This document shows positions 1-6,782 of a stretch of DNA of 24,962 bases, in pieces. Below the pieces are notes generated by a model, which saw only the letters and a program-made list of their open reading frames with translations, was not told the origin of the DNA and did no database searches. The stretch is from assembly GCA_036278935.1 (NCBI GenBank), contig DASUKA010000063.1, positions 1-24,962 of the forward strand. The letters are read 5' to 3'. A program made the translations under genes and the position numbers. Source of the stretch: DASSNR01 sp036278935. GTDB lineage: Bacteria; Gemmatimonadota; Gemmatimonadetes; Gemmatimonadales; Gemmatimonadaceae. Numbering within the stretch: the first letter of the stretch is position 1; every line of letters starts with the position of its first letter.

Positions 1-1230
1 GCTCGCAAGGCCAGCGACCATGACGTGCAACGGCCGTACATCGGGCACGGCATCCCAGGCGGCACCGGTCGCCAGCACCGTCCAGAACGCAGCGACGAGC
101 GCACGACTTCCGTCGCCCGCGGCATGCATCGCCCACACCGCTGCGCCAAGGAAGCCGAGCGGCACGGCGGCAGCGAGCACAGCACGGCCGGGGCCGCGCA
201 TCTGTGCCAGCCGTGCCAGCGCGTAGGCCGTGAGCGTGGCGCCGAGCGGTATGCCGAGAACGACAGCCAACGGCGCATGTCCCGTCAGGATAGCCGCGAC
301 GAAGGCGACGAGCGCGATAGTCAGATAGGCTGCCGCGACGGTGCGGCGCTGCCATGCACCGCCCCAGAGCGCGACACACCACGTGCAGCAGAGCGCAAAG
401 AGCGCCGGCGCATAGCCGGCGCGCCACCCGGAGAGCGCCGCGGCCAGATCGGTGCCGGCAACGACGTAGACGAGGCAGCCAAGCACCATGAGTCCGGCGG
501 CGACAGGCCATTCGCGCCGGCGAATGACGTACGCGCCGCTCGCGAGCACCACCAGCCCGTAGGCCAGCAGGACGAACAACCGTCCACCGCCCGCCGAAAC
601 GACGAACGGAGCCACGAACGCCCCGCCTATGCCGATGGCAAAGAGCGACGCTTCATCCAGCGCCAGCGCGAGGGAAGCCAGCGCGGCGGAGGCACCCGCG
701 GCAATGACCAGCGCGATCCCGGATGACACCACGTGCAGCGAGGGTCCCGCGCCCCACGCATCCACATGCACGAGCGCCAGTGCGAGCCCCAGCAGCATGT
801 TCCCGTAGCGCGGTGTTCCACGCGAGCGCAGCCATACACCCAGTACGGCGACCGCGATGGCCGCCACGGCGCCGAGTGCCAGGCGCACGCGGGGTCCGAG
901 CAGGCCGTTCTCGATGGCCCAGGTGAGGAAAGCGCCCGCACCGACGATGATCGTGAGCGTCGCGAGCGCGATGGTGCCGTAGCGGCCGACCAGGGCTTCC
1001 AGATCCAGTGGGGAGCCGGTTCGTGAACGCCCGGGAGCCGGGGAAGCGGCACCGGCTGTGGGAGCGCGCGCACCAGCTGCTGAGGGACGCGCGGGAGCCG
1101 TCGCGACGTGGCGCACGCCGGGCGTGGGAGTCGCCGGTCGCTCGTAGACTGCCGCCCGCAGCTCCGCCATCTCCTGGCGGAGCTGCCGCACGGCCGCTTC
1201 GAGCTCCTCGATCCGCTCCGGGTCAGCCAT
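1..1230 (-). CDS. DUF2339-type multi-pass membrane protein (partial, C-terminus beyond window)
   Basis: Reading leftwards from an ATG at 1230 the frame is open for 410 codons to the window edge, so the C-terminus is missing. The first ~25 residues are an acidic heptad-like helix (starting MADPERIEELEAAVRQLRQE), followed by a Pro/Ala/Thr-rich linker to about residue 68. Then comes a segment typical of DUF2339: LDLEALVGRYGT, a hydrophobic helix, a WAIENGLLGPRVRLALG loop and a long run of closely spaced hydrophobic helices. The family consists of large polytopic inner-membrane proteins of unknown function. The start lies 8 bp after the stop of the upstream minus-strand gene, so the two are probably co-transcribed. 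No clear Shine-Dalgarno site is seen. Open frames on the opposite strand here are shadows. Family call is good; function unknown. Confidence 0.8.
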   Translation of the reverse strand, partial: MADPERIEELEAAVRQLRQEMAELRAAVYERPATPTPGVRHVATAPARPSAAGARAPTAGAASPAPGRSRTGSPLDLEALVGRYGTIALATLTIIVGAGAFLTWAIENGLLGPRVRLALGAVAAIAVAVLGVWLRSRGTPRYGNMLLGLALALVHVDAWGAGPSLHVVSSGIALVIAAGASAALASLALALDEASLFAIGIGGAFVAPFVVSAGGGRLFVLLAYGLVVLASGAYVIRRREWPVAAGLMVLGCLVYVVAGTDLAAALSGWRAGYAPALFALCCTWCVALWGGAWQRRTVAAAYLTIALVAFVAAILTGHAPLAVVLGIPLGATLTAYALARLAQMRGPGRAVLAAAVPLGFLGAAVWAMHAAGDGSRALVAAFWTVLATGAAWDAVPDVRPLHVMVAGLAS

Positions 1231-1238
1231 GCATCACA

Positions 1239-2045
1239 TTAGGGCATCAACTCGATCTTCGACACCCCTGTCTGCGTGATCGGCACCGTCATCCCTCCGG
1301 CCCCCGAGATCGTCATGCTCGTGTTCTGTTTCATCGTGGAGCCCAGGTACACGCCCGCGTGACTCACGTAGAACATTCCGCTGCCATTCCCCTTTCCGGT
1401 CACCGAAAGCTGCTGGCCGCCCTCCGTGGTGCTCCCATCCAACGTGGTGCCCACCGTGCGCGCTACGCGCCACGCGCGCTGACCGGCATACACCGTGTCG
1501 CCGAGGACGCGAGATGTCGTGATCGTCTTTGAGGTGACGCCTTGCCCGCTCGAGTCGGGCGCTGTGGAATTCGTATCGGCCCACGTGCTTCCCACCCGGG
1601 TGCCAGCGGGGAACGGCACGAGGAATCGGCCGAGCCCCTCCACCAACCCCTGCACGGCGGGGTCGCTAGCGCTGTCGAGCGAGGCCTTCATGGCGAACAC
1701 CTTGCCGCCGGGCGACATTGCGCCGCTCACGTTGAGCCCGATGTATTTCGAGAGATCCGGCAGCTGGACCTGGGGCTCCGATGTGATGCTGGTCGAGTCG
1801 AGCCGAACCGCGAAGTCAAGCGTGTCCGCGCTGTGGCGTGTGACGGTGACCGTGACCCGCTGATCGGTGTCGATCTTCAATGCGGCCTTCTGGCCACCGG
1901 CTTCCTGCGTGCGCGTGACGGTGCTGGTCACACGATAGTGATGGGCGCCCGGAGCATACGCGAACCCCTTGCCTTGCGCAGACAGGCCCCCAGCGCACAG
2001 CAGGGTCGGCAGCAACAGCGCGAGGCCGGTCGTGAAACGGGGCAT
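1239..2045 (-). CDS. Exported protein of unknown function (DUF6263-like)
   Basis: A 268-residue protein with a signal peptide (MPRFTTGLALLLPTLLCAGG, then LSA-QG as the likely cleavage site). The mature part is rich in Thr, Ser and Val, has no further membrane segments and looks beta-rich: alternating strands such as HHYRVTSTVTRTQ and RVTVTVTRHSADTLDFAVRL, then a statement-like core LSVTGKGNGSGMFYVSHAGVYL. It resembles secreted DUF6263-type proteins, but this is a weak match by eye. The frame stays open upstream to 2525, but the ATG at 2045 is preferred because it begins the signal peptide and has a GAGGA site about 7 bp upstream. It is the first gene of a probable two-gene minus-strand unit with the DUF2339 protein. 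Envelope location is likely; role unknown. Confidence 0.75.
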   Translation of the reverse strand: MPRFTTGLALLLPTLLCAGGLSAQGKGFAYAPGAHHYRVTSTVTRTQEAGGQKAALKIDTDQRVTVTVTRHSADTLDFAVRLDSTSITSEPQVQLPDLSKYIGLNVSGAMSPGGKVFAMKASLDSASDPAVQGLVEGLGRFLVPFPAGTRVGSTWADTNSTAPDSSGQGVTSKTITTSRVLGDTVYAGQRAWRVARTVGTTLDGSTTEGGQQLSVTGKGNGSGMFYVSHAGVYLGSTMKQNTSMTISGAGGMTVPITQTGVSKIELMP

Positions 2046-2069
2046 GAGAGAGTCCTCAAAAGGAGAGGG

Positions 2070-2097
2070 AGTGTACGGCGACCCGCGCCAGTGTCCA
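2070..2097 (-). promoter_or_regulatory. Possible sigma-70 type promoter for the exported protein
   Basis: On the minus strand a TGGACA (2097-2092) is followed after 16 bp by TACACT (2075-2070). A start about 7 bp downstream would leave a short leader carrying the GAGGA site before the ATG at 2045. Found by eye only. The rest of the 325-bp gap up to 2370 holds isolated TTGACA boxes at 2229 and 2320 on plus with no convincing -10 box. Confidence 0.35.
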
Positions 2098-2370
2098 GAG
2101 ACGAACGACGAGGGTGACGGGTATCGAGGTCCGGGTTGGGCACGGCCATCGGTTCGGCGATCCGAGCGGAGCAGTCGAGCGGCGCCCCGACACTCGTCCA
2201 TCATGACGATGGCCCAAAAGCTAATCGGTTGACACGCCAGGCGCGCCGCCGTTGTGCACGCCAGACGCCGAGTTAGCTTCTCAGCAACTTCCCTCGCGTG
2301 CCGCATGGCTCGACCGTATTTGACACCTCGCGCCCGTATGCCCGATCGCCAGACCGTGCTCCCGCCCACG

Positions 2371-3075
2371 ATGACGCCCGAGCGCCGCCTGGCATTCGGG
2401 CGGAAGCTGCGGGCCTGGTATCGGCGCCACGCCCGCGACCTCCCCTGGCGCCGCACGCGGGATCCGTACCGCGTGCTCGTCTCGGAGCTCATGCTGCAGC
2501 AGACGCAGGTCTCGCGCGTGCTCACCCGCTACGGCGCATTCCTCGATCGCTTCCCGACGCTCGAGTCGGTGGCGGCCGCTTCTCCCAAGCGGGTGATGGA
2601 GGCGTGGAGCGGCCTCGGCTACTACGCGCGTGCGCGCAACCTGCACGCCCTCGCGCGCACCGTGGTTCGCGGGAATACTCCGGCGACACTGCCCGCCGAT
2701 CCCGAGCATCTGCAACGTCTCCCCGGCATCGGGGCGTATACGGCGGGCGCCGTGGCATCCTTTGCGCATGAGCGGCGCGCCGCGCTCGTGGACACGAACG
2801 TCGCGCGCGTGCTGCGCCGGGTATTTGCGCCGCATCTCGATGTGCGCGGCAGCGCGTCCAGTAAGGTGATCTGGACCATGGCCGCCGCGCTGCTACCCCG
2901 GACGCGGCGCGCCACCTATGTGCACAACCAGGCGCTGATGGAGCTGGGCGCACTCATCTGCACGGCGCGCGCACCCCGCTGCGACCGCTGTCCGGTACGC
3001 TCTGTATGCGCGACCGTGAGTGACGACCGCGAGGCTGCCCGCGCTCACACGCGGCCACGGACGCGATCGCGATGA
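2371..3075 (+). CDS. mutY: A/G-specific adenine glycosylase, short MutY-type
   Basis: A HhH-GPD base-excision glycosylase expected to remove adenine mispaired with 8-oxoguanine. From the ATG at 2371 it has 234 residues. Visible are the catalytic-Glu segment VSELMLQQTQV (Glu39), the helix-hairpin-helix LQRLPGIGAYTAGAVASFA (about 115-132), the catalytic Asp141 in VDTNVARVLRR, and the iron-sulfur cluster motif C-x6-C-x2-C-x5-C (Cys197, 204, 207, 213). The NUDIX-like C-terminal domain of E. coli MutY, which recognises 8-oxoG, is absent; only a basic tail follows the cluster. Short MutY proteins of this kind occur in other phyla. The frame is open to 2254 with other ATGs at 2305 and 2338; 2371 gives the usual N-terminus, but no start has a clear Shine-Dalgarno site. 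Confidence 0.85.
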   Translation: MTPERRLAFGRKLRAWYRRHARDLPWRRTRDPYRVLVSELMLQQTQVSRVLTRYGAFLDRFPTLESVAAASPKRVMEAWSGLGYYARARNLHALARTVVRGNTPATLPADPEHLQRLPGIGAYTAGAVASFAHERRAALVDTNVARVLRRVFAPHLDVRGSASSKVIWTMAAALLPRTRRATYVHNQALMELGALICTARAPRCDRCPVRSVCATVSDDREAARAHTRPRTRSR

Positions 3076-3091
3076 CGCGGGGATAACGGCC

Positions 3092-4828
3092 ATGCGCCCG
3101 GAAGCCGCACACGCGCTCGTGATGCGCATTCACTACCTGGTACCGAGCCTGCTCGGCACCCTGCTCTTCCTCCTGATCTTCTTCCTGTGGAAGAAGGAGC
3201 CGCTCATCCGGCTCGTGCGGATCAGCGGACAGTGGGGCGCGGTGATCGTCCCGCGCGTGCTGGCGGCGACGACGTTTCTGGCCGGGATGATTCTCCTGTT
3301 CTCGGGTGCGACGCCGGCCGTCGGGAATCGCCTGTATTGGCTGCATCGCGTGCTGCCGTTGCCGGTAATCGAGGTCTCGCACCTGTTCGGGAGTCTGGCG
3401 GGCGCGGGGCTGCTGATCCTCGCGCGCGGCATACAGCGGCGCCTCGATGCGGCATACCATCTGACCGTCGCGCTGCTGGCGGCCGGCGTGCTCTTCTCGC
3501 TGCTGAAGGCGTTCGACTACGAGGAAGCAATCCTGCTGACGGTAATGCTCGCCGCGCTGGTGCCGAACCGCCGGTACTTCTACCGCAAGGCCTCGATTAT
3601 CGAGGAGCGCTTCACGCGCGGCTGGATCGCCGCGATTGCGCTGGCGGTGCTCGGATCGATCGCCTTCGGCATCATCCTGTATCACAACGGGACCTACCGG
3701 AACGAGGCCTTCTGGCACTTCGGCTTTCAGAGCCAGGGCCCGCGTTTCCTGCGCGCCACCGCTGGGGCGGTCGCGCTGCTGGTGATCTTCGCCGTCGCGC
3801 GGCTCATCCGCCCGGCGCGCCCACCACGTACGGTGCCAAGCGCGCAGGAGCTGCACGAGGCAGCCACGATCGTCGAGCGCTCGCCGGAAGCCGCGTCCCA
3901 TCTGGCTCTGCTCGGTGACAAGGCGCTCCTCTTCAATGCGCAGCGCACCGGCTTCGTGATGTACGGGCAGCGCGGGCGGAGCTGGGTGGCGCTGGGGGAT
4001 CCGGTGGCGGCACACGATGAGAGTGTGCAGCTCGTCCTCGACTTCGTCGCGCTCGCCGATCAACATGGCGGCTGGCCCGTGTTCTACAAGGTCGGGCGCG
4101 AGCAACTCTCGCTCTATCTCGACCTGGGCTTCAGCGTCACCAAGCTTGGCGAGGAAGCGCGCGTGCATCTGGCGGAATTCTCGCTCGAGGGGCCGGACCG
4201 CGGCACGCTGCGTCGGCTCTGGCGCAAGAGCGTGAAGGACGGCTGCAGCTTCCAGCTGCTCGAGCCCTCGGATGTCAGGCAGCACATGGACGAGTTGCGT
4301 GCGATCTCGGAGCAATGGATGGCCGAAAAGAAGGTGCGAGAGAAGGGCTTCTCGCTGGGTGCCTTCAGTCAGTCGTACGTGCGTCGATACCCGGTGGGAC
4401 TGGTACGCTTCCAGGGGGCGGCGGTCGCCTTTGCCACCATCTGGCCGTCGGGGTGCCACCAGGAGCTCGAGGTCGATCTTATGCGCTTCTCCCCCGCGGC
4501 TCCGCCCGGCATCATGCGCTACCTGCTCACCGAGCTCATTCTCTGGGGACGGGCGCAGGAATACGTCTGGTTCAATCTGGGAATGGCACCACTCTCCGGA
4601 CTTCGCACATCCACCGTGGCACCACTCTGGAATCAGATCACGGTGGCCGTGTACGGGCACGGCGAGCGGTTTTACAACTTCCAGGGGATCCGCCGGTTCA
4701 AGGAGTGGTTCCACCCCGTGTGGGAGCCACGGTACCTCGTGTCACCCGGCGGTGCGTCGCGCCCCCTCATCCTGGCGAACATCGCCTCGCTCATTGCTGG
4801 CGGCCTGGAGGGCGTCGTGCGCCGATAG
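3092..4828 (+). CDS. mprF: MprF-like phosphatidylglycerol aminoacyltransferase (short form)
   Basis: About 578 residues. The N-terminal ~245 residues hold about seven hydrophobic helices (the first is LVPSLLGTLLFLLIFFLW). The C-terminal ~310 residues are the DUF2156 catalytic region of MprF/LysX-type enzymes: LGDKALLFNAQRTGFVMYGQ, WVALGDPVA, then WFNLGMAPLSGL and FYNFQGIRRFKEWF. Members transfer an amino acid from aminoacyl-tRNA to phosphatidylglycerol at the inner membrane, reducing surface charge and sensitivity to cationic peptides. Full MprF has about 14 helices and ~840 residues, so the front flippase half is missing here. Which amino acid is used cannot be read. The ATG at 3092 is preferred (GGGGA about 8 bp upstream, 16 bp after the mutY stop); 3020 would overlap mutY and 3122 is an alternative. 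Confidence 0.85.
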   Translation: MRPEAAHALVMRIHYLVPSLLGTLLFLLIFFLWKKEPLIRLVRISGQWGAVIVPRVLAATTFLAGMILLFSGATPAVGNRLYWLHRVLPLPVIEVSHLFGSLAGAGLLILARGIQRRLDAAYHLTVALLAAGVLFSLLKAFDYEEAILLTVMLAALVPNRRYFYRKASIIEERFTRGWIAAIALAVLGSIAFGIILYHNGTYRNEAFWHFGFQSQGPRFLRATAGAVALLVIFAVARLIRPARPPRTVPSAQELHEAATIVERSPEAASHLALLGDKALLFNAQRTGFVMYGQRGRSWVALGDPVAAHDESVQLVLDFVALADQHGGWPVFYKVGREQLSLYLDLGFSVTKLGEEARVHLAEFSLEGPDRGTLRRLWRKSVKDGCSFQLLEPSDVRQHMDELRAISEQWMAEKKVREKGFSLGAFSQSYVRRYPVGLVRFQGAAVAFATIWPSGCHQELEVDLMRFSPAAPPGIMRYLLTELILWGRAQEYVWFNLGMAPLSGLRTSTVAPLWNQITVAVYGHGERFYNFQGIRRFKEWFHPVWEPRYLVSPGGASRPLILANIASLIAGGLEGVVRR

Positions 4829-5309
4829 CGCCGTGGCCGCGCCGTCCGCCACCGCGCGCCCACGGACCGGGACCCATCCGCCGCCGCGGGAAGAGCGTAT
4901 GCAGGCGCGCGCGCTGGTCGGGCGTGAGCACGGAATCCATCTCCGCGCGTGTGGAAGCATAGATCTCGCGCATACGGGGCCGCACCTGTTGGCGCACCTG
5001 CTCGATGTCGCGGAGATTGCGCGCCATGATCGAATCGATGCGGGCGCGCTGCGCGGGGGTCAACTCCAGTTGCCCTGCCAGGCGGTCATCCAGGTGCCGT
5101 GGTCCCACCGCGGTCGCCATGAATGTCGCGCGTTGGAATCCGCGATGCGACGGGCCCGCGTTCCACCGCGGCCGCATCAGCGCGCGCTCGAAAGTGGCAC
5201 CGGCAAGGGCACCGAGGAGGAGGAGCGCGACCGCGGCGGTCGCGACGAAGAGCTGCGCGGGAAACGGGTGGCCGTCGCGCTCCGGCCTGCCGGTGAAGAA
5301 GCTGCTCAT
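4791..5309 (-). CDS. Membrane-anchored Spy/CpxP/CnrX-like (LTxxQ) periplasmic sensor
   Basis: A 172-residue protein with one N-terminal membrane helix (about 20-40), not followed by a clear cleavage site, so it probably stays anchored with its body in the periplasm. The body is charged and helical with two LTxxQ motifs, LTPAQ at 83-87 and LTPDQ at 128-132, separated by a long Arg/Glu/Gln-rich hairpin. This is the signature of the Spy/CpxP/ZraP and heavy-metal-resistance families. The tail after 140 is Arg/Gly-rich. Candidate ligands include His55, His72 and His137, but no metal site can be proven. Its ATG overlaps the upstream TGA (ATGA), indicating translational coupling to the putative anti-sigma gene. 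Its 3' end overlaps the convergent mprF-like gene by 38 bp. Confidence 0.8.
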   Translation of the reverse strand: MSSFFTGRPERDGHPFPAQLFVATAAVALLLLGALAGATFERALMRPRWNAGPSHRGFQRATFMATAVGPRHLDDRLAGQLELTPAQRARIDSIMARNLRDIEQVRQQVRPRMREIYASTRAEMDSVLTPDQRARLHTLFPRRRMGPGPWARGGGRRGHGAIGARRPPGRQQ

Positions 5310-5746
5310 GGATGCTCGCTCGCGGCAAGAAGAGCATCGGCATCCTGATGCCCCCAGAGGCCGCTCAGAAATTCCTCTTCGCTCACGGCGCCCACAGCGG
5401 CCGCGAGCAGGCTCTGCCGGTCCGGCACCCGCAGCCCCAGCTCCGCGCCGAGGTGGGCCGGCTGACTCGGCGCCGGCGGAGGCGGCGGCTCGGTGTTCCG
5501 CGCGAGCGCCACAACGGCCGCCAGCCCCGCGGCAATAGCGAGCGGCGCGAGGCGCCGTGCCACGCGCGCGTCCCAACGCATACGCCCTCGTGGCTGATTC
5601 GAGCGCACGCGGTAGAGTCGTACCGCGCCGGCGGCCGCGATACGGCGGGTCAGCGCCTCGATACGGCTGTCGTCCAACATGATATCGCCGTTGATATCAC
5701 TCGCCGTAAGCTCAATGTGGCAGCTATTATACGGCCTTTTTCTCAC
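5306..5746 (-). CDS. Putative single-pass anti-sigma factor
   Basis: A 146-residue protein: a basic cytoplasmic N-terminal part (about 1-65), one membrane helix (about 66-82, LAPLAIAAGLAAVVALA), a Pro-rich hinge (PPPPPAPSQP) and a ~50-residue periplasmic tail. Position and topology fit an anti-sigma factor for the ECF sigma gene just upstream. It lacks the HxxxCxxC zinc anti-sigma motif, so it would be a non-ZAS type, comparable in architecture to the short CnrY. The chosen start is GTG at 5746, which overlaps the sigma TGA (GTGA) and has AGGGAG about 7 bp upstream; an ATG at 5680 is the alternative and would give 124 residues. The anti-sigma role is inferred from gene order and topology, not sequence similarity. 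Confidence 0.65.
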   Translation of the reverse strand: MRKRPYNSCHIELTASDINGDIMLDDSRIEALTRRIAAAGAVRLYRVRSNQPRGRMRWDARVARRLAPLAIAAGLAAVVALARNTEPPPPPAPSQPAHLGAELGLRVPDRQSLLAAAVGAVSEEEFLSGLWGHQDADALLAASEHP

Positions 5747-6360
5747 GTGTTTTCTCCCTTGAATGGCGCCAGTGCCGCCCGGAGCGCGGCGCGGGCCTCG
5801 TGCAGATACCACCGAACGGTGCCCGCGGAAACGCCGAGTCTCGCCGCCACGTCCACCGAGGCCACACCGTCCACGTCCACAAGCTGCACGACCATGCGCT
5901 GGCGCTCCGGCAATCGCTGCACGGCCGCTTGGAAGCGGCCATGCACCTCCGAGCGCTCCATCTCCACCGCGGGCGAGGGGTGGCGATCGGGCAGCCCGTC
6001 CGGCACGGGCTCCGCACGCCGAACGCGGCGCGACTTCTGGGCGTTCAGGCTGCGGTTCCGGAGGATGCGGAAGAACCACGGCGCGAAGGGTCGCGCGTCG
6101 TCGAACTCATTGATGTGGTCGAGCACGGCCATGAACGTTTCCTGCACCACGTCCTCCGCGTCCTCCCGATCGCGCACAATGCGATAGGCGACGGCATACG
6201 CGCGGCGCACGTATCGACGCACGAGCGTGGTGAACGCCGCCTCGTCGCCGCACCTGATCCGCGCCACCAGCTGCGCCTCATCGCTGGGGACGGCATGCGG
6301 GGCCGATACCGCACGCGGCGGCGCAAGGCTGCCCACCGGCATCAGGGCATGATCGGCCAT
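5743..6360 (-). CDS. ECF-type RNA polymerase sigma factor
   Basis: A 205-residue sigma-70 family protein. Region 2 spans about 28-110: DEAQLVARIRCGDEAAFTTL, then the polymerase-binding DREDAEDVVQETFMAVL, then PFAPWFFRILRNRSLNAQKS for -10 recognition. Region 4 spans about 146-198: LPERQRMVVQLVDVDGVASV followed by the helix-turn-helix VAARLGVSAGTVRWYLHEAR. Regions 1.1 and 3 are absent, as expected for the ECF class. It is the first gene of a three-gene unit whose start and stop codons overlap (GTGA, ATGA). ATG 6360 is chosen; a GTG at 6435 in the same frame, with GAGAGGA 10 bp upstream, is a real alternative giving 25 more residues. Target promoters were not identified; autoregulation and control of the divergent TonB receptor are plausible. 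Confidence 0.9.
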   Translation of the reverse strand: MADHALMPVGSLAPPRAVSAPHAVPSDEAQLVARIRCGDEAAFTTLVRRYVRRAYAVAYRIVRDREDAEDVVQETFMAVLDHINEFDDARPFAPWFFRILRNRSLNAQKSRRVRRAEPVPDGLPDRHPSPAVEMERSEVHGRFQAAVQRLPERQRMVVQLVDVDGVASVDVAARLGVSAGTVRWYLHEARAALRAALAPFKGENT

Positions 6361-6782
6361 CTCAGTACGGCACGACCGGGTGCCCCCGCCTCGTACGAGG
6401 CAGCTCCGGGCAGTACGCGCATGCTCTCGAGCCACACGACATCCAGTTCCTCTCCTCAGGGATCACGCCGCGCGTCATCACCGCCCGGCTCCTGCGCCGG
6501 CCGAGCTCCAACCCCACAGCCCCAGTATTGGATACAGGCCGTCGCCCCAAAACGTTGGGGCATGCCCCCGGCCGACCGCCGGCGAGCGCACACATGCGCC
6601 GATCCGGCGATGGGACGCGCCAGCCGCACGGGACGTTGAAACAGCCGCGCAGCGCCCGGACCAACACCAGCCGCGCACCAACTGTATTCCCTGCTTGCGC
6701 GGCTCTCATGACGCGCGCCGGAAGTCACCCGGCACCGGTCCCGCATCCCTTGCAGCCTCGCACACCCTGACGAACTGATCTC
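6361..6782. promoter_or_regulatory. Divergent control region with two small inverted repeats
   Basis: This 422-bp gap separates the divergent sigma operon and TonB-receptor gene and has no convincing gene. It must hold both promoters, but no consensus -35/-10 pair stands out. Two compact inverted repeats lie in the middle: GTAT-tgg-ATAC at 6525-6535, and a 7-bp stem with a four-base loop, GCCCCAA-aacg-TTGGGGC, at 6544-6561. Either could be an operator or a short RNA hairpin. Their role is not known. Confidence 0.4.

Noticed and set aside
25..726. 233-codon plus-strand open frame at the window start
   Set aside because: Charged, repetitive composition; it is the shadow of the DUF2339 gene on minus, which is open to the window edge.
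2229..2342. TTGACA boxes upstream of mutY
   Set aside because: Neither has an acceptable -10 box at 16-18 bp; not called as promoters.
2046..2525. N-terminal extension of the exported protein frame
   Set aside because: The ATG at 2045 starts a signal peptide with a ribosome binding site; the extension would bury it.
2954..4714. 586-codon open frame on minus opposite the mprF-like gene
   Set aside because: No recognisable domain; the plus strand encodes a clear DUF2156 protein over the same bases.
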